A stretch of DNA of 64,000 nucleotides from the NCBI GenBank assembly GCA_020637365.1, contig JACJWE010000001.1, forward strand, positions 1,518,001 through 1,582,000. Direction: 5' to 3'. Each line of letters begins with the position of its first letter. Position 1 is the first letter of the stretch. Of this stretch, positions 30,866 to 41,367 are shown piece after piece. The notes under the pieces are model-generated. The model searched no databases. It was not told the DNA's origin and saw only the letters and a program-made list of their open reading frames with translations. The DNA is from Acidimicrobiia bacterium (GTDB lineage: Bacteria; Actinomycetota; Acidimicrobiia; IMCC26256; JAGNEX01). The translations under genes and the position numbers were made by a program.

Positions 30866-32584
30866 CTACTGTGATGCTCCGACAAGGGTTTCCAACGACA
30901 TCGGCCGAGCGAGCCCAAAGCCCTGCCCCCGAGAACAGCCCAGCTCTAAGAGTGCGGTGATCTGCTGATCACATTCCACGCCTTCGGCGACCACTTCGAG
31001 GCCGAGAAGCTTGGCGAGCGCCATGACGACCCCACACAGCCCCGCGTCGCTGCTCGTGCCGAGTTGGGCGACGAACTGCCTATCGATCTTGAGGGTGTCA
31101 ATCGGCCAGTTGAGCAGCGACTGGGCGTAGGTATAGCCGGTACCAAAATCGTCGAGCGCCAGGCCGCATCCCATGTCTTGGAGTTGAAACAGCGCTGCTG
31201 TCGCCGCGTCGACATCGGAGATCACGGCCGTTTCGGTGATCTCGAGACAGAGTTGCCGGGCGTCGACCCCGTTGGCGCTCAGCGCGTCGCGAACGTCGAT
31301 GGCGAAGCGCTCTCGGACCAGCTGATGAGCCGACACATTGACGCGCATGACCAGATCGGTGCGGCCGGTCGCCTGACAAAGGTCTTTGAGCCCTGCGCAG
31401 GCTTGATTGAGAATCCATGGACCCCAGTGCTCGAGGATCCCCGCAGACTCCGCAACCTCGATGAAGGAACCTGCGGCCAACAGTCCTTTGGTGGGATGCT
31501 CCCAGCGAAGCAACGCCTCGCATCCGAGCATTCGCCCGGTGGCGAGGTCGTATTCGGGTTGAAAATGCAAACGCAGTTGATCATGCGCCAAAGCGGATCT
31601 GAGGGCCATCGCCGTCGACTGCTCGTGATGCCAACGGTCGCGCATGCCCTGATCGACGAAGGTGTAGGTGTCCCCGCCACGACGTTTTGCGTCGCGGAGC
31701 GCAGATTCGACGACCGAGACCAGGTCATCCGCCTCTAGAGCGCTGTGAGCGAGGAGGGACACCGCCGCGGAAACCCTTAACGGTACGAGATGGTCAGCAA
31801 CCCTGATCCGCCCCGATACGGCGCTCCTGAGGCGCGCGGTGATCCGTTCAGCGTCGCCGCGAGTCACCCGATCGGTGGCGAAGACCGCAAAACGGTCGGC
31901 ACCGAGCCTGGCGACAAAATCCCCCGGACGGATGCTTTGTTCGATGACGCGGGCCACGCTTCGAAGCACCTCATCACCGTCGAGGCCGTCCATCTTGTCG
32001 ATCAGGCGGAATCGGTCGATGTCGAGAAGGATCACCGCTCCCGCGTCTGAAGAGCTTTCGATGTGATGACCGAGGCGCTGGAGAAATGCACGCCTGCTGG
32101 GGATCCCGACGACCGGGTCCAGCAACCCATCGGCGTACTGCGCGACCATCGCATGAGCCTTGGTCCACGCCAGATAGATCTCGCTGCTGACCCCGATGAC
32201 CGCAGAACGGGTCGCGTCGTCCCACGCATCGACAGCAGCGCCGCGAAACTCAACGACGACGCCTTCGACATCGTTGCCGACGACAAAGCCAGGATCTGAC
32301 TCGATAGTGCCGCTCGCTGCGACGATGGGGCGATCGGCGGAATGGGGGTCACGAACGGCGACGCCATCGAGGCCAAAGGCGTCACGGATGCCTTCAACCA
32401 CGCTGCGTATCGTCAGCGCCAGGGTCGCCGGCGCTGCGGATCGAACTTCGGCGACGACAGCGCTGATCAGTGCCCGTGTCGAGGATGCATCGTCGTTGTC
32501 ACTCGATGGTCGAACCCGATCGGTTTCCCGTTCGCCCGTTGTGAGGTCGCTCGGATATGGATCGTTGCTGAACTGGGCGAACAC
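30866..32584 (-). CDS. GGDEF-EAL protein with degenerate GGDEF (c-di-GMP phosphodiesterase)
   Basis: Cytosolic, 572 residues from a GTG with GAGGAC upstream. Residues about 35-160 look like a divergent GAF sensor (AFGLDGVAVRDPHSADRP). In the GGDEF domain the signature has become GADRF (RLGADRFAVF), so cyclase activity is unlikely. The EAL domain keeps CEALLRW, NVSAHQLV, LEITETAV, LALDDFGTGY, PIDTLKIDRQF and VVAEGVE, so it should be an active phosphodiesterase. Same strand as the MpaB-family gene but separated by more than 100 bases. Confidence 0.9.
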   Translation of the reverse strand: MFAQFSNDPYPSDLTTGERETDRVRPSSDNDDASSTRALISAVVAEVRSAAPATLALTIRSVVEGIRDAFGLDGVAVRDPHSADRPIVAASGTIESDPGFVVGNDVEGVVVEFRGAAVDAWDDATRSAVIGVSSEIYLAWTKAHAMVAQYADGLLDPVVGIPSRRAFLQRLGHHIESSSDAGAVILLDIDRFRLIDKMDGLDGDEVLRSVARVIEQSIRPGDFVARLGADRFAVFATDRVTRGDAERITARLRSAVSGRIRVADHLVPLRVSAAVSLLAHSALEADDLVSVVESALRDAKRRGGDTYTFVDQGMRDRWHHEQSTAMALRSALAHDQLRLHFQPEYDLATGRMLGCEALLRWEHPTKGLLAAGSFIEVAESAGILEHWGPWILNQACAGLKDLCQATGRTDLVMRVNVSAHQLVRERFAIDVRDALSANGVDARQLCLEITETAVISDVDAATAALFQLQDMGCGLALDDFGTGYTYAQSLLNWPIDTLKIDRQFVAQLGTSSDAGLCGVVMALAKLLGLEVVAEGVECDQQITALLELGCSRGQGFGLARPMSLETLVGASQ

Positions 32585-32863
32585 AGACCGTCCTCGTCAC
32601 GCTTGTAATCATCTTCAACTGTCGGCCCACGTCGCAACCTAGTAACTACATGGAGCGACCAGCCGTGCCTTTTTTGATCACGTTCAGCGCGCTATCGCCA
32701 AGGTTTGCGAATACATCCAGCAACCGTCGGACCCGCGCGCTCTGAGAGATCGTGAAACGCGGTAGGCGCGATATGAGGGAATGCTAAGGGCACCCTAAGC
32801 GTCGATGCCCCTACCTATGCGGGTCAGCGGACAGGGACGGCCCAGTCACCTAGGTGGGTGTCG

Positions 32864-33406
32864 TCACCCGGGCCGGTTCATCAGGAAATGTGCAGCGTCT
32901 GCGAGGTATCGGTTGAGTGTTTGGCGATCTTCAGAGGCCATGTCCATCCGGTCGACCGCCGCGTTCATGTGTGTGAGCCACGCATCCCGTTCTTCGATGC
33001 CGATGGGGAATGGCATGTGCCGGGCGCGCAGCCTCGGATGGCCGCGGCGTTCGGAATACGTGGTCGGACCGCCCCAGTATTGGATGAGGAAGAGGGCGAG
33101 TCGCTGCCGGGCGGGTTCGAGATTCTCCTCGGGGTACAAGGGGCGCAACAAGGGGTCGGTTGTGACGCCGTCATAGAAGTACGCGGTGAGTTGGTGAAAC
33201 CAGTCCTCGCCGACGCGGTCATACAACGTGTCGCCTCGCTCCGACGCGGCTGTCCGTTTCGGGCTCATGCCGACGGTGACGGCAGGTGGCGACGACGCGT
33301 CCGGTCCGGGGGCTGAACCGCCTGTTGGGGCGCCACCGCGATCGGTCACCGTCTGACCGGATGGCTCCTCTGACGAAGTCGTATCTGGGTTCTCGTGTTG
33401 AGTCAC
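32864..33406 (-). CDS. glbO: Truncated haemoglobin, group II (GlbO type)
   Basis: Small oxygen-binding globin. Recognisable blocks are TLYDRVGEDWFHQLTAYFYD, LLRPLYPEE, FLIQYWGGPTTYSERRGHPR and LRARHMPFPIG, with the proximal His in GHPRLRARH and the group II Trp/Tyr region. From ATG 33268 the protein has about 134 residues, the usual GlbO length. Starts further upstream (GTG 33406) would add a Ser/Thr/Gly-rich tail. Which start is used is unclear. Confidence 0.9.
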   Translation of the reverse strand: MTQHENPDTTSSEEPSGQTVTDRGGAPTGGSAPGPDASSPPAVTVGMSPKRTAASERGDTLYDRVGEDWFHQLTAYFYDGVTTDPLLRPLYPEENLEPARQRLALFLIQYWGGPTTYSERRGHPRLRARHMPFPIGIEERDAWLTHMNAAVDRMDMASEDRQTLNRYLADAAHFLMNRPG

Positions 33407-33450
33407 CCCCCGATCTTGCCGAACCCGTGCCCCGTGTTGCACGCTGCGGT

Positions 33451-35061
33451 ATGGAATTCAATCTTGCAGACCTCTTCGAAAAGGTTGCCGAAGCGGTACC
33501 AGAGCGCACGGCGCTGATCGCTGGCGACCAAGTCCGGACCTACGCCCAATGGGACGAGCGAGCCAACCGGCTTGCCAATGCACTGATCGAGCGGGGGATA
33601 CGACCCGGTGATCACGTGGGGATCTACAGCTACAACCGGGTTGAATGGCTCGAAGCCATGGTGGGGGTGTTCAAGGCCCGAGCTGTGCCGATCAACGTCA
33701 ACTACCGGTATCTCGAAGACGAACTCACCTACCTGTTCGCCAACGCCGACCTCAAGGCCGTGATTTACGAAGCCGAGTTCGGCCCGCGGCTTGCCAACAT
33801 CGCTGCGGGACTCCCTCAGCTCAGGACCTATCTGTGTCTCACCGACGAAACGGGCAGCGATCTTTCCGTACCAGGTGCTGTGGCCTATGAGGACGTCCTC
33901 GCGAGGGCCTCAGGCGATAGACCAGGCCTCGACCGCTCCCCCGATGATCTGTACATCTTGTACACCGGCGGTACGACCGGACTCCCGAAAGGGGTCATGT
34001 GGCGCTCAGAAGACGCGTTCTTTGGAGCGATGGGCGGTGGCAACTGGGGCGGCCCCGGCATCGCGGTCCCCGAAGAGATCGCTCTGAGCGCAACCGCAGC
34101 GCCCGCCCCCCTGGTGATGTTGATCCTTCCGCCTCTCATGCACGGCTCGGCCCAATGGGCCGCATTCAACGGTGTGTTCCAGGGCGCGACCATCGTGCTG
34201 AACCCCGCTCGCCGATTCGACCCCAACCAGGTCTTGGGGCTGTGTAGCAACGTGGGCGCAAGCACCCTGACATTGGTCGGAGACGCCATGGCCCGTCCGC
34301 TGATCGAGGCCTATGACCCGCAAACCCATTCACTCGACCGCCTGTCGGTCATCGTCTCTGGCGGCGCCATCTTGAGCCCTGGTGTGAAGTCGGCGTTTCG
34401 CGAGCGCCTCCCCCATTGCCTGGTCGTCGACTCCTTCGGCGCATCGGAGACCGGGGCGCAAGGCGCTGCCGCCGACCTGACCAGCGACGCCGCCAAATTC
34501 ACGATGGGCGAGGACACCACCGTGCTGAGTGACGACTTCACCGACGCAGAACCGGGGGTCGTCGGCTGGCTCGCCCGACGCGGCTACATCCCGCTCGGCT
34601 ACTACAAGGACGAAACAAAAACCGCCGCGACGTTTGTTCACGTCGATGGCATTCGTTGGTCGATTCCTGGAGACCGAGCGATTCGTGAACACGACGGCAC
34701 GATCACGCTGCTCGGCCGCGGTTCTCAGTCGATCAACTCGGGGGGCGAAAAGATCTTCCCTGAAGAGGTTGAGGGCGTGCTCAAGACACATCCCGATGTG
34801 TTTGATGTGCTTGTTGTCGGCGTACCCGACCAACGGTGGGGTTCGGTCGTTGCCGCGGTCGTCGAACCCCGACCGGGGGCGGAACCAACCTTGGAGGACT
34901 TGTCCCGGCACGTGCAGGAGCGCATCGCTGACTACAAGGCACCCAAACGCGTCCTCATCGTCGATGCAGTCGTACGGACACCCGCCGGGAAACCCGATTA
35001 CCGCTGGGCACGGACGGTCGCCGAAGCGGCGAACACATCCACCCTTGGGAGTGAGAGATGA
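33451..35061 (+). CDS. AMP-dependent acyl-CoA synthetase
   Basis: Fatty-acid or related carboxylate-CoA ligase of the ANL superfamily. P-loop YTGGTTGLPKGV near residue 172, motif SFGASETG, ARRGYIPLGYYKD, GDRAI, GRGSQSINSGGEKIFPEEVE, and the C-terminal catalytic Lys in RTPAGKPDYRWA. About 536 residues from ATG 33451 (MEFNLADLFEKV), the typical start of this actinobacterial subgroup; the longer ORF from 33286 runs through the divergent globin gene. Overlaps the following SDR gene as ATGA, suggesting joint action on an acyl chain. Substrate unknown. Confidence 0.93.
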   Translation: MEFNLADLFEKVAEAVPERTALIAGDQVRTYAQWDERANRLANALIERGIRPGDHVGIYSYNRVEWLEAMVGVFKARAVPINVNYRYLEDELTYLFANADLKAVIYEAEFGPRLANIAAGLPQLRTYLCLTDETGSDLSVPGAVAYEDVLARASGDRPGLDRSPDDLYILYTGGTTGLPKGVMWRSEDAFFGAMGGGNWGGPGIAVPEEIALSATAAPAPLVMLILPPLMHGSAQWAAFNGVFQGATIVLNPARRFDPNQVLGLCSNVGASTLTLVGDAMARPLIEAYDPQTHSLDRLSVIVSGGAILSPGVKSAFRERLPHCLVVDSFGASETGAQGAAADLTSDAAKFTMGEDTTVLSDDFTDAEPGVVGWLARRGYIPLGYYKDETKTAATFVHVDGIRWSIPGDRAIREHDGTITLLGRGSQSINSGGEKIFPEEVEGVLKTHPDVFDVLVVGVPDQRWGSVVAAVVEPRPGAEPTLEDLSRHVQERIADYKAPKRVLIVDAVVRTPAGKPDYRWARTVAEAANTSTLGSER

Positions 35062-36000
35062 ACGAAAAGCTGGGACGCGACACAACCGACAGGGCTCGCT
35101 CGGACCAAGGCGCCCGAACTCAAGACACCGGATCGCAGGCGACCGGATCACAGGCGACCGGATCGAGCGACGACGGGCCAGTGCTCGCCAATCGTTATGC
35201 GCTCATCACGGGCGGATCATCTGGCATCGGACTTGCCAGCGCCATCCACCTGGCCAGCGACGGGGCCCGCGTCACGATCATGGGGCGAAACATCGAGCGG
35301 CTCGCAGCGGCGCAGACGGTGATGTCCGAGCTCGGATTTGGTGTCAACGTGACCGCTGGTGACGTAGCGGACGAGACCGCCGTCCAGACAGCGGTGAACG
35401 CCGCGAGCGGCCCGGATGGACGCCTCGACATCGTGGTCATGTCGGCGGGCACCGGCACCCTAGGACCGCTCGTCGACACGGGCCTCGAAGCCTGGCGCTC
35501 CATACTCGATTCCAACCTGACCGGAGCCTTCTTGACGTTGAAGCACGGCGCGGCGGCGATGTTGGCGCACAACGGTGTTGACGGCGGCGCGTTTGTGGCG
35601 GTGTCGAGCATCGCGTCGACTCTGACCCATCGGATGATGGGGCCATACTGCGTGTCAAAGGCAGGGCTCGACATGTTGGTCAGGACGGCGGCCGACGAAC
35701 TGGGCGGCGCTCAGATTCAGGTCAATGGCGTTGCGCCGTCCCTCGTACCTACCGAACTGACCGCACCCATAGCGAGCGACCCCGAAACGCTGGGCGAGTA
35801 CCACCAGAACATCCCGCTCGGACGCATCGGCACCGTGGACGACGTCGCGCGTCATCCGGTTTCTCGCCGGACCCGAGTCTGGTTGGGTCACCGGCCAGAT
35901 CCTGCCGGTCGATGGTGGCCACACCCTACGGCGGGGCCCCTACGCAGCGGACATGGCCAAGGCGTTCTTTGGAGCGACGGTCGACCCCCGGATTCTGTAG
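35058..36000 (+). CDS. Short-chain dehydrogenase/reductase, one frameshift
   Basis: NAD(P)-dependent oxidoreductase. A 40-residue polar N-terminus with tandem QATGS repeats precedes the Rossmann domain: LITGGSSGIGLA, VVMSAGTGTLG, SSIAST, and the catalytic pair YCVSKAG. The frame breaks near 35846 in GTCGCGCGTC. The other frame continues perfectly as IRFLAGPESGWVTGQILPVD, ending FGATVDPRIL at 36000. It lies in an overlapping pair with the acyl-CoA synthetase, consistent with lipid or steroid side-chain metabolism. Confidence 0.88.
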
Positions 36001-36015
36001 GGGACCCAGGGGTGT

Positions 36016-37601
36016 CTAGGCCCGGCTCCCGAGTTCGACGGTCACGGTGGTCGTCTCGCCATCTCGCGACACCGTGACGTCGACTTCTTCGCCGGGCTCG
36101 TAGCGCGAGATCGTCGAGACGAGGTCCTGGGTTGAAACGACCTTCTTGCCGTCGAGACGCACGATGATGTCGCCGTCGGTCAATCCAGCATCATCGGCAG
36201 CCGAACCGGTGAGAACATGTGAGATCACGACTCCGCCATCGACATCCTCGGCGACGGCGCGCTCGGAGGACAGTTCGGCAACCTCGACACCGAGAACGGG
36301 GCGGCCCTCGGCCGTATCAGGAGCGACCGGTACCTGTCGTTCATCGAATGCGCTCGACGAGTCATCACCCTGCCCGCGAGGCAGTTCGATCGGGTTGTCG
36401 GATCGATCGCCTGTCGCTGGACTCGTCGCCGAAGCGAGCACAGAATCGACCGGGATCGCAAAGCCGATATCGGCGCCCTGACCGGCCAACGACACGGTGA
36501 TCCCAACCAGGCGTCCATGCCGATCGACCAGCGGGGCGCCAGATGTCCCGTCTGGAATCGTCACGTCGAGCGGAATCAACCCGCGGGGCCGGTCTTGTCC
36601 GCTCCGAAGAACCATGGTGGACACCGCAACGACATCGTCGCCCTCCCGGCGAAGTATCACGAGTTCGTCGCCCGCACTGGGGGGCTCCGATGCCGGACTG
36701 AGCTTCGCAGCTGAGGACTCGCCATCGACCGAGAGCAAAGCGACCGGCTCGCCGTCTTCACGACGCACGACCGACGCCGTGCGTTCCGCACCGTCAGCGT
36801 CGACGATGGTCACATCATCGGCACCTTGGATGAGGTGTGCTGCGGTCACGATCAGCCCATCGTCTGAGATCACCACGCCGGTCCCATTGGCGCTCGCGCC
36901 GATGCCACCGCGCAACTGTTCGGACAGATCGGGCAGGTTCTCATCGACCCATTTAGCGATGTCGGGGAACGCCTCGGCGAGGTCGTTGACAACCCCATCA
37001 AAAAATGCGCCTGAGCTGTGGACCTCGACCAGTGACTCTTGGTAGCGGTTGACAAGCTCGGCATTGGAAAGTTCGGCACCGATCAGTTCGTCGACGCTGC
37101 CGACAACGCCATCTGAGTCGGACTCGGCGTCGCCGGTTCGGTCATCGTCTGAGCTCACGGCATTGGCGTCGTCGTCCGAACCCTCTGACGAGAACGCTTC
37201 GTCGGATTCGGACTGATCGAACGGGTTGTCCTCATCGTCGGTGACGACCCGGTCGCTCGAATCGTCGTCCTGAGCTGAGTGATCGTCGACCAACGCCGAG
37301 TTGTCCCCGGCGACCTTCTCGTCATCGCCGCCGTCGGAGCGCATCAACAACGCGACGAGCAGCGCTGCCACGACGGCACCGACCAACGCGCCCACCAACA
37401 GGCCGCTGCCGAATCGGTCACGCGCGACGTTTGCCCACCGGCTTGCTCGTCCCAGGTCGGCAGATTCGTGGCGGTTGCATCCGTCGGAGGATGCGTGGTG
37501 GTCTCGACCGCCCATGCGTCGGAATCATCGGGAATCCCCGTCGCAGCATGCTCGGCAGACGTACCGCCGGGTGTCGGTCCGGGGTTTGGACGCTCCTCCA
37601 T
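36016..37601 (-). CDS. HtrA/DegP-like membrane-anchored protease with PDZ, probable loss of catalytic Asp
   Basis: N-terminal cytosolic tail, one membrane helix (GLLVGALVGAVVAALLVALLM), an acidic Asp/Ser/Glu-rich linker of about 90 residues, then a trypsin-like domain and a PDZ domain (VLTGSAADDAGLTDGDIIV). His is present in VTAAHLIQGADD and Ser in PDGTSGAPLVD. The Asp normally in a TDLALL-type motif is replaced: the aligned stretch reads GEPVALLSVDG. One frameshift near 37440 (missing G in GGTGGG) joins the true N-terminus, ATG 37601 with AAAGGAAG upstream. Confidence 0.83.
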
Positions 37602-37754
37602 CAGCGAGCTTCCTTTCAACACTTCAGCGCCCTCGTTGGCGCGGTAATCAAAAGGCTATGCGGCTGGTGGTTGCGGTTTAAGTCACCCCGGCCCTGACGC
37701 GACTGACTCAACCCGCCGGGAGACACCCCGGCAGGTCAGCGGTAAGGTCGGCGG

Positions 37755-38416
37755 ATGCGACGCCTCTTCTTGAACACCGTCACCACAGTCGTCGGCGCCG
37801 TCAACGCCCCGGAAACGGCGGCCAAGTGGTCAGACCCATCGATCCTTCCCGACATGACGGTTGGTGCTCTGGCTGGTCACCTTGCACGCGGCGGATGTTG
37901 GGTGGTCGAGGACTACCTCGACGGTGAGCCTCCATCGTCGGCCTCTGAAGCCAATCGGTGGGCCTCGGCAGTGTCGTACACGTCGATGGTCAACGAGCTC
38001 AGTGACGACGCGCACCGACAGATCGTCGAACGGTCACGTACGACCGCTGACCGGGGCGGGACGCGATCCTACGAAGGTTGATGGACGCTGCTGATCGTCT
38101 CCGCAAACGCCTCCCGGCCGAGCCGAGCGATCGTGAGCTGAACGTCTTTGGTGGAGCGATCTTGTTGGACGAGTACCTTCGCACTCGATTGGTCGAACAG
38201 GTCGTCCACCTCGACGACCTTGGCAGATCGGTCGGCACGCAGTGGCGGGCACCCGACGAAGCAGTTTCGGTCGCCGCGCATGTCGGCATCGACACCGCGC
38301 TGGCCAACAACTCTCCAGAACACGTCGTTAGAGCCCTGTACCGCGACGCGTCCGATGCAGCGACGCAACGCGCCTCTTTCCTGTCTATCCCGGACCTACC
38401 CTCCGCCATCTGCTGA
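37755..38416 (+). CDS. MDMPI/DinB-like protein (mycothiol-dependent isomerase fold), one frameshift
   Basis: N-terminal part has the maleylpyruvate-isomerase/DinB helix-bundle pattern (MTVGALAGHLARGGCWVVED), including the early His that binds metal in this fold. After TADRGG the frame shifts near 38057 (CGGGGCGGG) and continues as DAADRLRKRLPAE, then DEYLRTRLVEQVVHLDDL with the family's second His motif. The total of about 219 residues is normal. Members work with mycothiol in actinobacteria; actual reaction unknown. Confidence 0.75.
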
Positions 38417-38418
38417 AC

Positions 38419-38440
38419 GGCCCGGCGTGTAGGCCGGGCC
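38419..38440 (+). terminator. Hairpin after the MDMPI-like gene
   Basis: GGCCCGGC-GTGTAG-GCCGGGCC, perfect eight-base arms three bases after the stop codon. No T-run. Confidence 0.6.
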
Positions 38441-38758
38441 CCGTCCCGATGAATCGACCCGGCCCCGCAGCGGCCCGCAGCGCTGGAAATTTGCTGCACG
38501 AGCCAGTCCCCATCTGCGACCTTCCTAACAGATGGACTCCTCCGCGGCCGAGGCATTCGGCCAGCGCCGCACCAAGAGCACGTGCGACGGCATTGCGCTC
38601 GCCGCCTGATGCATGTAAGCCTCTGTCGTTGAGGCGGGTCCGACCGGCCTCAGACAAACCTCCTGCCGATGGTTTCGCAGAGAAGCCTGGCTCGGTACGG
38701 TACAGGACGGCACAGATCCACAGCCGCCGACCGCGGCATTCCTGTTCAAAGGGCTGAT

Positions 38759-39328
38759 ATGGGCGATCGGCATACCATCCGAACGGTCTTTGCGTTGACC
38801 TCGTTGGCTGCGGTTGCAGCTGTTGTCGCTCGCTGGTTGAAGGAGCAGAACGCCGAGACGCCGTTCACGGCGAACGCACCAGTTCCGCTGCGCTATGCGC
38901 CGCGAGGTGACGGACATCCACTCCAGACGAGCGAGGAGATCGCGAGCGAGTGGATGACCGAGAGCGGACAAGGAGGTGTCGCCACGACATCGGGGGCAGG
39001 CACCATCTCGGAAACGGCGAGTGAGGACTCGAGTCAGCGGATCAACGGCACCAACCTGCACGATTCGCATGCTGGCGAGACCGAACCTGACAGGCTGGGA
39101 CCTGCTGGCGATCTCGTTGACCGACGCGACGACCTCACCCTGATCAAGGGCATCGGCCCCGTCATCGAGCGCACCTTGAATGCGATGGGGATCACCCGCT
39201 ATTCACAGATCGCCAACTTCTCAGAAGCCGACATCACCCGCGTCGAAGAAGCGCTTGGCTCGTTCAGCGGGCGGGTCGTGCGGGACGAGTGGGTCCAGTC
39301 AGCTCGCGAACTGGCCGCCGACGCCTGA
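38759..39328 (+). CDS. Membrane-anchored helix-hairpin-helix protein
   Basis: About 189 residues. An N-terminal helix (TVFALTSLAAVAAVVARWL) anchors it, a polar linker follows, and the C-terminus carries a helix-hairpin-helix unit of the type found in many small proteins and at the ends of ribosomal or NADH-dehydrogenase-like proteins: LTLIKGIGPVIERTLNAMGI. The GIGP turn is the DNA- or protein-binding hairpin. Its 3' end overlaps the convergent AtuA-like gene by about 30 bases. Preceded by 317 bases (38441-38758) with no gene I can support. Confidence 0.7.
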   Translation: MGDRHTIRTVFALTSLAAVAAVVARWLKEQNAETPFTANAPVPLRYAPRGDGHPLQTSEEIASEWMTESGQGGVATTSGAGTISETASEDSSQRINGTNLHDSHAGETEPDRLGPAGDLVDRRDDLTLIKGIGPVIERTLNAMGITRYSQIANFSEADITRVEEALGSFSGRVVRDEWVQSARELAADA

Positions 39329-41206
39329 GTCCAGCAACCGCATCGGCACCTCAACCACGCGGGCCCGAAGCCATTCTCCAAGCGCCTTGGCTTGTGGATC
39401 CGGTCTGGTCGGCGCGGCGACGCCCTCGCCGAGCAGGCCGCTGATCACGAAGTTGAGCGCCCGCAGTTGGGGGAACTCGTGGCGAGCGATTCCGAGTTCG
39501 CCGATCTCTGGCAGCAGCTGCCGCAGCCGCTGTTCGGTCAACGATTCCCTCAGCCACTCCCATTGGTCGTCGCGCCGCACGAACACGCCCAGGTTGGCGT
39601 CACCACCCTTATCGCCTGAACGCGTCCCGACAAAACGCCCCAGCGGTGCTGCTACCACAGCCTCATCGGCCGGACGCACCGGCCCTGGGTTGAGCCTCAC
39701 GGGACTCGCCGTGACCGAACTGTGATCGTGGCAAGCATCGCTTGGCGTCGGGTGTGTGGCGGAATGATCGGGGTCGCGACATCTGCTGGTGCTGCAGTAG
39801 CGCGTGCTGCTGGCGAGAGCGCAGTCTGAACCGCCAGGTCCCCGATACCGAACGGGTCTCACCGTCGATATGAACGATGTGTTCAAGCAGGGCTGCGTCG
39901 ATCAGCCCCGGCGATAGACCCCGTATGGTCGGGCTCCGTCGGTCCCCACCCTGGGCATACATGCCCGGAATGCTGGCCAGAGCCGTCTGGACCATGGCGT
40001 CGGACACGGCGCGTCCGACCTTGTGTTCGTCGGCGTCTTTGAAGCTCATGCGCCAATGCGCCGTGGCCTGATCTTGGGTCGACGGATCGACGACGTCGGT
40101 GCGAGACACCGTCGAGATGACCTCGTCGAAGTCGTCCGGTCCGAGCGGGCACATATCCCAAAACGCTGCTTCTGCCAGACGGGCTTTTGCCTCGACATCG
40201 AGACCGGTCAGCGCAACATCGAATCCGTTGCGGAAGCCACCTACCACGTTGAGCGCCACCTTGGTGGTAGGCGGTGGCGGTTCGCCGACCACCCCGTGCA
40301 CCCGGACTCGATCTCGACCGATGGACCGGAGTTCGACGGTATCGAAGCGAGCGGTGACATCGGGGCCGAGGTAGCGAGCCCCGCCGATTTCGTAGAGCAA
40401 TTGCGAGGTCACGGTCCCGATCGAGACTTCGCCCCCGGTGCCGTCGTGTTTGCCGATAACCGAGCTGCCGTCCTCTGCGATCTCGGCCCAGGGAACCCGA
40501 GCCGCACCGGCGTTCCACCGTCGACCCAGCCGGGAATCTCGGTGAAAAACGAGTAGTTGCCCCCTGTGGCCTGCGTGCCGCATTCGATGATGTGTCCAGC
40601 GACGACTGCTCCGGCCAGTCGGTCCCAGTCGTCCACCGCCCAGCCGTGGTGCCACGCGGCGGGGCCGCAGACGACAGCGGCATCGGTGACCCGTCCGGTG
40701 ATGACAATGTCGGCGCCGGCGTTCAGCGCTTCGACGATCCCCCAGCAGCCCAGATAAGCGTTGGCGGTCAAGGCCGAATCGACGTTGAGCGGCCGGCTGG
40801 GGTCGGTGAACGATCGCAACGCTCCGGCCGCCGTCAGCTCGGCCATGCGACCCATCAGGTTGTCACCACCGACCCACGCGATGTTGGGGGCCAGGCCCAA
40901 GCGTCGAGCGACTTCACCGACAGCGTCGGCACATCCGGCAGGGTTCAGGCCACCGGCGTTCGCTACCACTTTGATGCCACGATCCAGACAGGTGCCCATG
41001 ACCTGTTCCATCTGAGTGACGAACGATCGGGCGTAGCCTCCGGACGGGTGCTTCATCTGGGTCCTGGCCAAGATCAGCATGGTCAGCTCGGCCAGCCAAT
41101 CGCCGGTCAGCACGTCGATCGGACCGTCGTCGACCATCTCGGCCGCGGCGCTGAGGCGATCGCCATAAAAGCCCGAACAGTTTGCGATACGGATCGGCTC
41201 GCTCAC
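39299..41206 (-). CDS. AtuA-like protein (DUF1446 plus AtuA C-terminal domain), two frameshifts
   Basis: Member of the acyclic-terpene-utilisation AtuA family, usually found with acyl-CoA carboxylases. N-terminal block IRIANCSGFYGDRLSAAAEM, VVANAGGLNPAGCADAV, VITGRVTDAA and GNYSFFTEIPGW; middle block LLYEIGGARYLGPDV; C-terminal block FVGTRSGDKGGDANLGVFV. Shifts lie near 40491 (one C missing in CCC, restoring LGFPWAEIAEDGS) and near 39860 in the linker. Total about 630 residues, the usual two-domain length. Lies downstream of the carboxylase genes. Biochemical role of the family is still poorly defined. Confidence 0.83.
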
Positions 41207-41220
41207 CGGCTACTCCTCAT

Positions 41221-41345
41221 GTGACTACTCCCCATTCGACTGGTCCCCTGTGAGCTGCTCCCCTGTGAGCTGGTCCCGGGACCGGCCCCCTATGGGCTGG
41301 TCACCCGCGGGCCGGTCCTCTATGGGCTGGCCCGCATCTGCCAGC
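41221..41345 (-). repeat. Degenerate short repeats between carboxylase and AtuA-like genes
   Basis: Irregular copies of CTGTGAGCTGGTCCC and TATGGGCTGGTC fill the 160-base gap. No ORF or hairpin stands out. It may be a decayed minisatellite. Confidence 0.5.
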
Positions 41346-41367
41346 ACCAGATCTCGTCGCGCTGGAT

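Noticed and set aside
36001..36020. Terminator between SDR and protease genes (ACCCAGGGGT)
   Set aside because: Only a short, imperfect stem; not strong enough to list as a feature.
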